64,000 nucleotides of DNA from Corylus avellana (lineage: Eukaryota; Streptophyta; Magnoliopsida; Fagales; Betulaceae). Position 1 is the first letter of the stretch, and the number at the start of each line of letters is the position of its first letter. The position numbers and the translations under genes are program-made. Below, piece by piece: positions 33,936 through 45,200 of the stretch. The notes beneath the pieces are model-generated. The model ran no database searches. It was given only the letters and a program-made list of their open reading frames with translations, and had not been told where the DNA came from. The stretch is from positions 42,047,064 through 42,111,063 of the forward strand of contig NC_081542.1 of the NCBI RefSeq assembly GCF_901000735.1, read 5' to 3'.

Positions 33936-34723
33936 GGTATCTATGTATAAATAGATACATAGATACTTCTTCTTCACTTTTGTAGAGGTAACCAAAAAGA
34001 ATTTTCCTTCCAAAATGCTTCTTCTTCATTTTTGTAGAACGCTTATCATATCATTTTTTGATTTATCTTTGTGTATCTATGTATAAATTCTTCACGAGTG
34101 TAAATTAATTATTTTTATGTTTGTTTCTCTGGAAAGTTTCACTGTATTGAAATATAATAGGTATCACACCAATAAGATTTTATGTTTTAATTCATTTGAA
34201 TATTTTATTAGATTTTTTTTTCTTCGTTTTGTGATTTACTCAAATTTTCTAGAATTTTTTGGAAGTGTTGAAAGAAATTTATTTGATTGCATTAAATATT
34301 GAGTGAAATGTGTGTTTTATTTTGTATTAAAAAGAAGAGAGAAGATTTTGTTTATTTTACTCTGTAATTTTTCTGAAATGATTAGAACTTTAGGGATTTT
34401 ATTTGTATTACAATATAATAAATATCACATCAACAATATCAGAGTTTCCTACTAACTTTCTATTAATATTTTGATCATCAGAATTCAAGTGTCCTTCTTA
34501 CTATTTTTATTTTTTATTTTATATTTTTCATTAAGTAGATGTTTGGTATATTTCAAAAAAAAAAAAATACATGTTCAGTACAGTAATTTACTCGTGTATA
34601 ACCTTTAATATGTATTTTAACACACACATTTTAACTTATAATAAAAAGTAAGATGAAATGCGTTTAAGTTTTGAAATTAAATTATAATGAAGAATCCCGT
34701 GCATAGCGCGGGTTACATGCTAG
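33936..34723 (+). mobile_element. Second Helitron copy of the same family, 3' end intact
   Basis: CCCGTGCATAGCGCGGG (34696-34712) forms a GC-rich hairpin 7 bp before CTAG (34720-34723), the standard Helitron 3' structure. The body is AT-rich, without Rep/helicase coding, so it is non-autonomous. The next base is T, as expected for insertion between A and T. The left limit is not certain. Confidence 0.75.
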
Positions 34724-34944
34724 TCATATATATATATAAAAGCCGAGTTTTGACGTAGAGAGTGCTTAGAATTACGACACGTGTCCTGAACCCATGTTTT
34801 AGAGAGTGCATATAATTGCGACACATGGCATTATAAAGAATGAACAAGTTTTGGGCATTTAAAACCTAGAAGTTTTATTCGTAATGCATTTAATTATTTT
34901 AATGAAAAAAACAAAAGGTTTCGAAATTCTCTCTCTCTCTTTAT
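34724..34944 (+). mobile_element. Probable Helitron 5' end directly after the previous 3' end
   Basis: TCATATATATATATAAAAGC starts at the base after CTAG. Helitrons begin with TC, and plant families often continue with a TATATA...AAAG run and a GAGTTTTGACG-like phrase, as here. Its 3' end is not found; a LINE is inserted 220 bp inside. Confidence 0.5.
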
Positions 34945-34950
34945 TTGTAA

Positions 34951-37200
34951 TATATTTCCTCGACCCAATACGCTGTTTTGGTGAATGGGATACCCACGGG
35001 AAAAATTATACCGACTCGGGGTATTCGACAAGGCGACCCTATTTCGCCGTATTTATTTTTGCTTGTTGCGGAAGCATTGAGCTCTCTTCTATCTCGGGCC
35101 GAAAGAGAAGGCGAGTTGGAGGGAGTCCCCACCTCAAAGGGGGGCCCTCGACTCAACCATCTATTTTTCGCTGACGATAGTTTATTATTTTGCAGAGCGG
35201 ATGTAGATCATTGGAACACCTTATCAAGCCTCCTTCAGAAATACGAACTCGCTTCGGGACAAAAATTAAATACCTCCAAGACGGCCATTTATTTTAGTCG
35301 TAATACCAAGGAGGAGACTAGAAACAGAATTCTCGAAATATCGGGTCTCCCAAGTTCCCAAAGATACGATAAGTATTTGGGCCTACCGGCCTTGGTGGGT
35401 AAATCTCGTACGAAAGAGTTCAAGGGTATTATTGATCGGGTGTGGATGCGTCTACAAGATTGGAAGCTCAAATTCCTCTCTCAAGCGGGGAGGGAAATCC
35501 TTCTCAAGGCGGTGATACAAGCTATCCCGACATATTGCATGAGCGTCTTCATGCTCCCCAAAGCTTTGTGTAATAAGCTTAACACGCTTATGCAAAAGTT
35601 TTGGTGGGGTGACTCGAACATACATTGGATGAACTGGAGTAAGATGGGTGAAGCGAAACGAAAAGGAGGGATGGGGTTTAGGGACTTTGTATGCTTCAAC
35701 AAGGCACTTCTTGCTAAGCAATGTTGGCGTTTGTGGCACTCGCCGAACAGTTTAGTGGCAAAAATAATGAAGGCAAAATATTATGGAACCGGCTCAATCC
35801 TAGACGCCCAATTGGGGTCAAAACCGTCATATGCATGGCGGAGTATCTTGGGTTCATATGATCTTCTTAAGGAGGGACTCTTTTGGAGAATTGGGAATGG
35901 GGACCAAACAAAAATATGGGGTGACAAATGGATTCCAATCCCCACAACTTATGCCATACAATCTGCCCATCGGTTGCTAGACAAAGAGGCTAAGGTGGCT
36001 GAACTCATTAATAGGGATACACATGTCTGGAAAAAAGGGCTGCTTGAGGAGCTGTTCTTTCCTGAAGAAGTTAAAGGTATTTTGACAATCCCTCTGAGTT
36101 GTACAAACCGGAGTGATGTTCTTACTTGGAGGGGGACGACTAATGGTCTATTTACTGTTAAAAGTGCCTATCATATGGCAAAGGAGAAGGACCTGCAGAT
36201 GAAGGCAGGGAGCTCCACCACTATGATCAAACATGAGTTTTGGAATACCCTGTGGAGGCTACAAATTTCAAATGCTGAAAAAAATTTTCTCTGGAAAGCA
36301 TGCCATGAGATTCTCCCCACCAAGGCCAATCTTTACAAGAGAAAGGTAACCAAGGATGATTTATGTCCCATGTGCAGTTTGGCTGCGGAGACGTGCTTCC
36401 ACGTCCTGTGGGATTGCCCATCGGCGAGAGACGTATGGAGTGTGAGCATGAGAAAATTTCAGAAAAGCTCCTTCTCGGGACCAACTTTCGGTAATGTGGA
36501 GACATGTGGTGCCGATGAAATTGTTCTCTTTGCAGGGTTGTCATGGAGGGTGTGGTTACGACGGAATGAAGTGGTCCATGGAGGTCCTTTTACACATCCA
36601 AATACCTTGGTACATCAGGTGATGGTCCACCAAGCCGAATTTACTGCAGCTAAGGAAAATTCACGGGAAACCCAGTTCCCTACTGTGGGACCGGTTGTGC
36701 GATGGACTGCTCCACCAAGGGGATTCGTGAAATGCAATTGGGACGCTGCCATTTGCCCCAAAAAAGGTCTGGTAGGAATGGGGGCTGTAATCCGAAATTC
36801 TGAGGGAGGGATTGTGGCTGTTCGGAGTAAGGTCCTAGAAGGGCGACTAGATCCTTGGGCTGCAGAAGCTTGGGCAGGGGGTCAAGCTCTCAGATTCGGT
36901 ATGGAGTTGGGTTTGAATCACTTTGTTTTAGAAGGAGACTCAAAAGTGGTAGTAGATGCTATCAACTCTGGGGCCTCTAACTGGAGCAAAGTGGGGCATC
37001 TAGTGGAAGACATCCACGTGATGTTAATAGAGTACTCTCAGTGGAAAGTCCAGGCCGTGGGACGTGCAGCTAATATGGCTGCACATTCTATTGCTCGAAT
37101 GGCTATTAGGGAGGGATTTGGGGGAACTTGGAGGGATTCTTTCCCAGAATGTATTCATGCGATTGTCAGGGAGGAGAAATGTCTCCTTCTTTCAGACTGA
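34951..37200 (+). CDS. LINE (L1 type) reverse transcriptase C-half, zf-RVT and RNase H, uninterrupted frame
   Basis: The frame is open from 34951 to the stop at 37198, about 750 codons with no break. It begins inside the reverse transcriptase (TQYAVLVNGIPTG) and contains the catalytic FADD box at about 35170. It continues through the thumb region (KYLGLPALVGKS, GREILLKAVIQAIPTYCMSV), the zinc-binding motif (CPMCSLAAETCFHVLWDC at about 36365-36418) and an RNase H domain. That domain has D (NWDAA), E (AAEAWA), D (EGDS) and a final AAHSIA. A poly-A run (37229-37237) follows the stop by 28 bp. Endonuclease, ORF1 and the first half of the reverse transcriptase are missing, so this is a young 5'-truncated copy. 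There is no ATG at the open start, so a native protein is unlikely. Confidence 0.9.
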   Translation, partial: YISSTQYAVLVNGIPTGKIIPTRGIRQGDPISPYLFLLVAEALSSLLSRAEREGELEGVPTSKGGPRLNHLFFADDSLLFCRADVDHWNTLSSLLQKYELASGQKLNTSKTAIYFSRNTKEETRNRILEISGLPSSQRYDKYLGLPALVGKSRTKEFKGIIDRVWMRLQDWKLKFLSQAGREILLKAVIQAIPTYCMSVFMLPKALCNKLNTLMQKFWWGDSNIHWMNWSKMGEAKRKGGMGFRDFVCFNKALLAKQCWRLWHSPNSLVAKIMKAKYYGTGSILDAQLGSKPSYAWRSILGSYDLLKEGLFWRIGNGDQTKIWGDKWIPIPTTYAIQSAHRLLDKEAKVAELINRDTHVWKKGLLEELFFPEEVKGILTIPLSCTNRSDVLTWRGTTNGLFTVKSAYHMAKEKDLQMKAGSSTTMIKHEFWNTLWRLQISNAEKNFLWKACHEILPTKANLYKRKVTKDDLCPMCSLAAETCFHVLWDCPSARDVWSVSMRKFQKSSFSGPTFGNVETCGADEIVLFAGLSWRVWLRRNEVVHGGPFTHPNTLVHQVMVHQAEFTAAKENSRETQFPTVGPVVRWTAPPRGFVKCNWDAAICPKKGLVGMGAVIRNSEGGIVAVRSKVLEGRLDPWAAEAWAGGQALRFGMELGLNHFVLEGDSKVVVDAINSGASNWSKVGHLVEDIHVMLIEYSQWKVQAVGRAANMAAHSIARMAIREGFGGTWRDSFPECIHAIVREEKCLLLSD

Positions 37201-37237
37201 TTTATATATGAGATACTGAATTCTTATCAAAAAAAAA

Positions 37238-38100
37238 TATGATTAATTATTGAGCCCGTAATTATGATGCATATAGATCGAGATTATGAAAAAATCAAAA
37301 AGCATAGCATTAAATTCATATGGTCCCAAAATGTATATCTGCGGGCATTTAATCATTTTTATTAAATTACGTTATCAATGATGTAATGTATTAATATTGT
37401 AGTTTTATTCCTTCATTAATTATTATGTGCACAGTGCACAAACATAGAATTAAGGTGGGTATAGACGTGTAGGGTAATTGAATCAAATTAATATTTTTCT
37501 CATATATATATATATATATATATATATTTGAAATTAAGGATTTTTCTGATATTGTTAACCAGTGCATTTATTGATGCAATTCATTGTTAATCAAGATGGA
37601 TCGGAGCATTAATTACTCATATTTGGTTTTGGTTTCTCCTTCCGCTTCCTTATTGCCACAATGCCATTCAATGCATATATATAATTCTTACAGCTAGTTA
37701 TTGAAAATTCTGCGAGAAGAAAGAAATAAAGACTTAACTTGGAAAGCAGTTTTGTAATATTTGTATTAGAAATTAAATAAAAATAATATATACAATATGA
37801 TTCGCTCAATTATTGTTTAAGTAAAACCAATTAATTAATTATGTTGAGTAGTGAATTAATCTGTATATAAGAATATAATAATTAGTTAAACAATGAAAGA
37901 ATATTGAATATTATTATATATAATTATATCATTTTTTTTAATTGTATAAGAGCTACCTAGCTAGTCACGTATATATATATGATTCATGTTAAGCATAAAT
38001 TTGTCATGAGATTGGCCCATGTGATACAATAAATCGAAATTGCCAAAATAATGAAATCCAGGCTCTTCTTATTATAATTAGTAGGTAGGTAACAATTGAA
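37238..38100. other. No gene seen between the LINE and the RNase gene
   Basis: AT-rich DNA with a (TA)n run at 37503-37528. It lies downstream of the minus-strand RNase gene. Confidence 0.4.
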
Positions 38101-38103
38101 GAA

Positions 38104-38205
38104 GAAAAGATCTCAAAGGCATGCATTTGGGAAGAGGAAGAGCACTATCTACATTGGAAAGCACTATCTACATTGGAAATGTATCATGGAAGAGGAAGAG
38201 CATAC
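38104..38205. repeat. Small tandem duplications at the RNase 3' end
   Basis: GCACTATCTACATTGGAAA is repeated back to back (38142-38179). The block GAAGAGGAAGAGCA occurs both in the 3' flank (38131-38144) and across the last coding codons (38188-38201), which suggests local duplication of the gene's end. Confidence 0.8.
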
Positions 38206-39117
38206 ACGCCCTTAGGACCACATGGCCGAATACTACTCTTCGATGTACAGTTTATGAATTGAAGTCCAGTGTTGTCGGTACAGAACCATATCTCATGTAT
38301 CTGAGCCACCTTGTTCTGTCCACTCAAGTCGAAGTTGCATATAATGTGCATTTCCAGTGGCCGGCCGAGTTTCAAGCCCACTGCAGCTTGTATGGCACTC
38401 TTGAAGTACTGAACTGTATATTTCTTACCAATACTAATCCCTGTTATAGAAAATTAAAGAGAAAAGAAAATAAGTAGGAGTTTTCTTTAGAAAAAGAAAG
38501 AAAAGAAAGAAAGGAGAGATTAATGAAAAATAAACCAGCTGCATGATTGAGCTCCTGAACCAGCTGGAGAACTCCGAGATCATTGGCCCTATCAACAGCT
38601 ATTTTAAGGTAATCATGTTGAGTGAAACTGGTAAAGGCTCCATGTTGATCCCATTCGTGCTTCCAGAATATCTCGTTAGGCATTGTGACTGTTAATCCAG
38701 GCCAAATTTGTTGCATTGTTTGGTAGAGAGCTGGGTCACTTTTCACCTGCATGCATGACAAATAACAAATTAATTAATTATAAGAATATTGCATGTAAAG
38801 TTGAACATATATAATAAGAAATTGAAATTTCCCGAAAGTACTAAAACAGAAATATATATAGGTATGCGAAACATAGTTACTTGAACATTGTCGAATGGTT
38901 GTTTGACAGGAGGAGGAGGGATTGGGGCGCCATTGTTCATCTCTTGCCATAAGCCATGGATAGTGAAGTGGTTTGGAACATTTGTGCAACTTATGCGAGC
39001 TCCTGAGTTGCAGAAGGACTTCGGCCATTCTATAGTGAGGTAGTAAAAATCAATAGCCAACGTTCCAGCTTGAAAACACAAAGCACAAACTAGCAAGCAA
39101 GCAAAAACTAGCTTCAT
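38184..39117 (-). CDS. RNase T2 family protein (S-RNase or S-like RNase), three exons
   Basis: Exons 39117-38881, 38746-38536 and 38440-38184 join through canonical sites (CAA/GTAACT...TGCAG/GTG; GCTG/GTTTAT...ACAG/GGA) to give 234 residues, a usual length. A signal peptide (MKLVFACLLVCALCFQAGTL) points to secretion. The T2 active-site boxes are present: FTIHGLW (catalytic His) in exon 1 and FWKHEWDQHG (Glu, second His) in exon 2. The first intron falls about 20 residues after HGLW, where S-RNase-lineage genes carry theirs. The Cys after the second His (HGTC in relatives, HGAF here) and its usual partner after HGLWP are both absent; six Cys remain in the mature part. One N-glycosylation site (NCT) is visible. 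I count about 16 acidic and 16 basic residues, so it is not strongly basic. Family members cleave RNA; S-RNases act as pistil determinants of self-incompatibility. Confidence 0.9.
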
Positions 39118-39167
39118 TTTTTTAAATTACTCTCAAGACGTTGCTTAAGTGATCCATCTAGCACTTA

Positions 39168-39177
39168 CATATATAGA
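39168..39177 (-). promoter_or_regulatory. Candidate TATA box of the RNase T2 gene
   Basis: CTATATATG on the minus strand, about 55 bp upstream of the ATG at 39117. The spacing leaves a short leader of roughly 20-30 nt, which is plausible. Confidence 0.5.
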
Positions 39178-39394
39178 TGAATTGGCATTAAAGCAGTCAA
39201 AAAATTTGGTGTGGCAGTTGGGGTAGATGAATTGAATTATGTAATTGAACGTTCTCTATCTTAATTAAGTCAATTACATATTAGTTGGCTTAATTAGCAA
39301 GTGGTAGCTTATTCAGCTGATGTTAGAGTTTGCTATTGAAAAATAGTTATTTTAACTCCAACTTCGTAAAAGATTGAAGTTTTAAAAGACTAAG

Positions 39395-39397
<3 letters not shown>

Positions 39398-39441
<44 letters not shown>
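39398..39441. repeat. (TA)n microsatellite upstream of the RNase gene
   Basis: About 22 uninterrupted TA units, roughly 280 bp upstream of the RNase start codon. Confidence 0.95.
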
Positions 39442-39444
<3 letters not shown>

Positions 39445-39702
39445 AAGATAAGCAAATATTAATGTTTAGTCTATATATATTTTGATCAATTAATGGATTT
39501 GCAATCAACAAACATTTTTTTATATATATATAAAAATGGACAAATATACTTTGGCTCCATGGACTGAGAACTATGAAAATACATTAAACTATTTCACTTT
39601 GTTGCAACTTAGCCCCATCTGTCGGTCTTGAGCGTTATGTTGGACAGGAAACCAATTTTAACCAGAATCTTCCTAAACTACCCTTAATTTGACCATTTCA
39701 AA

Positions 39703-40830
39703 ACCAATTTTACCCTTCGTAATTATGAATTGGTAAAAATAAAGACTACTAAATTTTTGTTTAGAAAAAAAAAAAAAATCTATGGTCCCCATGTGCAATG
39801 TATATTGGAGCCACGTCACTTTAAAAAATATTTGTTTTTAACTTTATTAAACAAAAAATGAGATAAAAAATTTATGCGTGACCGAACCACCCCAGTTTTT
39901 ATTTGGAAAAAATCTAAAATAAATCTTGGTGTCATACCATCATTTTAAATATCTTTTCAATTTTTTTTTTTCAGTTTTAATATATATATTAAAAAAAGTT
40001 GTGACATTTATAAAAAAGTTCTAATATCAAATTTTCATTCAATTTTAAGATATATTATCTAGAAAAGAACGGTCCAATCAAACAAGATGTGTTTCTCCAT
40101 GAAAGGCATTTAATTAAAGATAACATGACGACTATGATGTTGATGGTTGATCCGCTAGCTTGATGTGGCTTGGGGTAGATGAATTTAATGAGGGCAGATG
40201 GACGAAATAATGATGAAGAATATTTGAAGAAGAAAGCAACAAGAAATCGATAGGAATATTTGTTGTGGTTAAGGAATAAAGACTACGCTAACAACTATCA
40301 CTTTTGCTTCACCCATTTATCTTTGATTAATTCTATAATTACTTTATTTATTTATTTTTTGTGAAGATTTGATGATTTTATTCTTAACATTGAAACTACA
40401 TATATATTTTCTAAAGTATTTTATTTCTCACGGGGATTTTAATGCTTTTAATTGCATTAATGTCATCTAGTTGGCATTTTATACCCCTGCAATGCAAATG
40501 AAGATGGGTTTTGGCGTCATCCAACTTCCTTATTTTATTTGGATGTAGTAATATTAGAGACAATCCTTTTATTTTGCTTTTATCTTTTTAAAACCAATTT
40601 TACCCTTTGTAATTATTAATTGGTAAAAATAAAGACCACTATATTTTTGTTTTTAAAAAAAACCAAGGTCCCCATGTGCAATGCATGTTGGAGCCGCATC
40701 ACTTTAAAAAATATTTGTTTTAACTTTTATTAAAAAAAAAAAAAAAATTACGATAAAAAATTTAAGGGTGACTGAAGCACCCCAGTTTTTATTTGGAAAA
40801 AATATATTTTTTTTTTGTTAACTTTTACTA
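39703..40830. repeat. Pair of direct repeats of about 210 bp
   Basis: 39703-39912 and 40587-40802 share AACCAATTTTACCCTT, GGTAAAAATAAAGAC, GGTCCCCATGTGCAATG and CACCCCAGTTTTTATTTGG in the same order. A third, inverted partial copy lies at 28759-28812. They are probably arms of a dispersed element. The 39541-39700 stretch (CTTAGCCCCATCTGTCGG) looks like another MITE-type arm. Nothing coding is seen between them. Confidence 0.75.
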
Positions 40831-41299
40831 AAAAATAAATCTTTAAATTTTTTTAATATCTAAAAAAAGAAAAAAAAGTTTTAAGATGTCTCTGTCTTCC
40901 TCTTCTTCTCGTCCTTCAAATTCCCTTATTTCATTTCACAATTGTCATACATGTCAAACAGTCCCAATTTTCATATCAAGGATCATAATTTCAAGGAACA
41001 CGCCGCTTGGTGTATGTATACGATATTTTCTTATACAAACCATCAATTTACAACAATTATAAATCAAAATCAAAACCGAAATCCCCAATTTTTATGTATA
41101 AGAACTCTAAATTTTGAAATTTCTCAATTTAGTCAAACCCATTGCAATTTGAATGAACCTACATGTAATTCTATATAGACTCATTCATTACTTTTGAAAC
41201 ATTAGAACGAAATAATGAAAATCTCCAATTTCATCATCTTAGAACCCTAATTTTAAAAATTCTCAATCCACAACAATCTAACTAGAATTTTCTCGTCTC
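40831..41299. other. No gene recognised
   Basis: AT-rich DNA upstream of the SINE. A plus-strand frame at 40942-41178 is low-complexity and matches nothing I recognise. Confidence 0.4.
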
Positions 41300-41411
41300 C
41301 AAGGGGTAACTCAATTGGCTGAGGATCACGCTTCATGAAGCAGCAGTCACTAGTTCGAATCACCCTCATCCCTTTCCCTTTCCTTGTGTGGATATGTCAA
41401 AAAAATAAATA
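41300..41411 (+). mobile_element. tRNA-derived SINE
   Basis: GGGGTAACTCAATTGGCTGA (A-box side) and AGTTCGAATCACC (B box, about 41352-41364) form an RNA polymerase III internal promoter. A body ending TTGTGTGGATATGTC and an A-rich tail (CAAAAAAATAAATAAAAAA) follow. This is the layout of plant tRNA-related SINEs. It abuts the left edge of the duplicated block that starts at 41412. Confidence 0.75.
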
Positions 41412-42224
41412 AAAAATGCACGTAATTCTAGTATGCATCTTTAATTTTTATAACTAACCATTGTAAGTCAACAATTAAGGTTATAGTCGAGTTGAGCCCG
41501 AACTTATTACTAAGTTAGATAACTTGTTTAAACTTAATTTATTTATTTTTGAACGAACTCGAGCTTGGTTACAAGTTACTCAATTTATTTGTTCATTTTA
41601 TTTATAAAGTAAATATTGTGATTGTTTAAGTTTTTTTTTTTTTTTTTTTTTTTTTCCGTAAATCCATACAAATTATTAGTTAATTAATTAATGTTAAAGA
41701 TTTTATTGTTGGAGTTAATTAAATAAATTAACTTGAATCTTAAACAATCTAATTTTAAGTCTATATGTTTGTCTGTGCATATATATTTATTACACACATA
41801 CACACACAAATATTTATATCAAGGCTCTCAATTACAATAATTCAAACTATATCTATTACATTGCAAAGAGAGTTTTACTTTATTACAGATGCTTTTACTC
41901 TCTTTATCTTACAAAGAATTAGTGCCTTGAGCAAATAGGGAAAACAAATCACCCATGTACATGGGTGATTTACCGCAGGTAGATAAATAGATAGATAAAG
42001 AGTTACAGCAGAACGACACCATGAAAACTAGCTAGGCTATATTTCTCACAACTCTGTTCATTATTTTTCATTTCCACGTACATGAAACGGCTGCATGTGT
42101 GATAATCTCTTAAGAATTTTGAGAATTACATTACATCCATGTCTACATGGCTTGTCCATAACAGGGAAAGATCTCAGAGCACGCTTGATGGTAGGCAAAG
42201 TTGCGGTCTCATCTATGTTCCTGA
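41412..42224. repeat. Block P, copy 1 (duplicated at 57828 and partly at 59120)
   Basis: It shares CACGTAATTCT...GTATGCATC, GAGCCCGAACTTATTACT and TTACAAAGAATTAGTGCC with the other copies. Its right end (about 42060-42210) reads on the minus strand as an open, exon-like stretch: DETATLPTIKRALRSFPVMD, KPCRHGCNVILKILKRLSHM, then a TAA. I do not recognise this protein. The block is interrupted at 42225 by the hAT elements and resumes at 50167. Confidence 0.8.
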
Positions 42225-42228
42225 TAGG

Positions 42229-45200
42229 CAGTGGTGGAGCCAGACGTTTCAGAATGTAGGGGCCGTAAAAAAAAAATTCCGTGTCCTAAAAATTTTTTTC
42301 ACACTAAAAATTTTTTGCATCACAAAAAATTTGGTAATTCACACAATATATGCATCACAAAAAAATATCTATAAAAATTCATAAATATGTGCTCAAATTG
42401 ATATATTAAAAATATCACATGTCGGCACTACATCAAAAAGACAGAAATACAAAAAAGTGTCTAGAACTGCACTTTACGGTCTTTTAGAAGTACAAAATCA
42501 AGTATTGAATCTAAATCAAAGCTCTCAGCAATTTCCCTTTCAATATAAAAAACTAAGCTATTTGCAATAAAATCATCCTCAATTTTGTTGCGTAGTCATG
42601 TTTTAACAATTTTCATTGCTGAAAATGCTCATTCGGTAGTTGTTGTAGACACTGGAAGAGTCAAAATAAGACGAATCAATCTATCAATAAGATAGTATGT
42701 CTTTGATTTTTCTGTCTTTGCCAATCCTTGGCATAATTCTGCAACAGAAGACAAATTTTGTAATGTCGGATCGGTATGGACATCAGATTCAAAATACCTC
42801 AACTGATATCTCAAATTAATTTTCTCTTGCTCAGAAAAATCAAGAGGATAATACTTGTCCACAAGGATACATATATCGTCAATTTTGAAGGATTTATAAG
42901 CATCTTTTGGATCTAAAGCAAAGATAAGTGTCAAAAGTTCCATCACTTTTTCACCAAACCTACTATCAAGCTCTTGCAATTAAAAGTCGATAGCAATATT
43001 GAATATGTCAAAATGATAATGATGCTCCACTGTAATGTAATTCTTTTGATTACGACCTCGACCTTCAATATAACGAGCACTCAAATCCGGAATGTCAATT
43101 TCAGATTTCTTGCAGAAAGAGACAATGTTCTCAAGCAAATTATCCCAACCATCATCTCTCAACTTTTGGATAAGTTTCTTCGCAATAGAAACTGTATGAA
43201 TAGCATTCAAAATGTCTAGAGATTTTTGCTGCAAAATTTGACAAAGAACATCAGTAATGCCCATGAGTTCCTTCATTAAATGTAAAATAAATATGAACTC
43301 GAAGGATGTAAGTATTTTATAAGCAACCTTAGCATCTCCTCGTTGAGAGTAAGTACCTCCTTCTCTTTGAACATCTTCAAGCACTGTACAAGTAGCATCA
43401 AACATCCTTATCATGCTACAAATAGAATTAAAATGAAAACCCCAACAAGAATCACCAGCTCGCTTCAAAGTGCCAATTTGGTTAGCCCCTTTTCCAGTTT
43501 CAAGCTCACCAATAGCTTGCATATGTGCAATTTGTGTTGCATGAACAACTTGTAGTAGATCATGACGTTTACATGAAGCACTGGCCACATTGATAATAAA
43601 ATTCAAATTTGTGAAGAACACATGAACAGAATCCACCTCTCTAGATGCAGCAACTAATGCTAATTGTAATCGATGAGCAAAACAATGAATATAGTATGCA
43701 CAAGGACAATCATTAAGAAATAATGCTTGCAATCCTTTTCATTCATCACGCATGTTACTAGCACCATCATATCCTTGTCCATGGATATTTTAAATATCAA
43801 GGAGATAACGAGAGAGAACATCAGATATTCCATTCTTTAGAGTCAATGCCGATGTGTCTTTAACATGAACTATATCAAAGAAACGTTCTTGTATAAAACC
43901 ATCTTTGTCAACAAATCTCAAAACAATAGCCATTTGCTCTCTCTTAGACTCATCTCATGCTTCATCAACAATAATATAAAATTTAGAGTCTCCAATATCT
44001 TCACGAATTTTATTTCGCATTTTACTTGCAATGACATGCAAAATCTCATTTTGAATTGTATGTGAAGTATACTTTGCAGATTGTGGAGCATTTTCCAAAA
44101 CAACACTTGCAACTTTCTCATTATATGATGCCAAAATTTGAATCATCTCAAGAAAATTACCTCGATTTTTTGAATTAAGAGTCTCATCATGACCTCTTAA
44201 AGCACATCCTTGAAATGTAAGCCACCGAGCAACATCAATAGAAGTTTTCACACGAAGTCGATTATTTAGAATTTGTTCGGTACTTTGTGCATTCAATACT
44301 TTATCAATATGTTGTATTTGATTTCGCAAATCCTGACAATTTTTCACAGCATTATTGTGAGGTGAACAAGGATCCTCCCCAATATGACTCAAAAAGGAAC
44401 AATTTTTTCCATCATGAACCTTTTTCCAACTTCTAAATCCCTTTATAGTAAATACATCCCATCCAGGAAGTCCAAGTGCTTTCGTAGAAAAAAGATAACA
44501 TGGTAGACATATGCAGCATCCGTAGAACGAGAATACTCAAGCCAAGTTGAAAATTGTGTGAACCAAGAAGATTGAAAGCGACGAGGGTGCTTTTCTAGTC
44601 CAGAAAGTGAATATTGTTCCTTTCGAAGAATAAGTTGATGTGGACCATATTTCAAATAAGCCCACCTTATTTCATCCCGTTGATTGACTGGATAGTCCCA
44701 CATCAGAGGACGTAATCCTGGATCACGTTCTATAGAAGAAATATCAACTTCATCAACATTATGTGTGGATAATTCAAAATGAACCTCTTGTGTCTCTGCA
44801 ATTAGAGCTTCTCCGCAAGGATGTTCTTCATCTTCAACCCTTGAAGATTTAAGATGACGCTCATCGAGATTTGAAGTTCTAGTATTAAGATCAAACGGTG
44901 TATTACTTTTCGAACTGTCGGCTTTTTTCCTTTTAAAGAATGAATCAAGAGTTTTAAACTTTGACATGATGCATGAACCTAAAATTTTCAAGTTAAATCA
45001 CAACCCCGTAAGATAGACGATCGAATTACCAATATACATTACCGATATAGAACAAATGCAACTATTTATGATGAGTAGTACCACTAACATGTATTATTCT
45101 CTTAATTTGATCAAAGCCTAAAGAGGCTAAACAGTAACACAACAACAATTTTTGCTCAGTTTCAAGCTTTCAAACTTTCAGTTATGCTACAATTTTTGCC

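Noticed and set aside
34884..35174. A plus-strand frame of 96 codons overlapping the start of the LINE
   Set aside because: It overlaps the LINE reverse transcriptase frame, which has the true domain motifs; the overlapping frame has none.
38121..38477. A plus-strand frame across the RNase gene's third exon
   Set aside because: It is antisense to exon 3, whose minus-strand translation continues the RNase T2 protein with correct splice phase.
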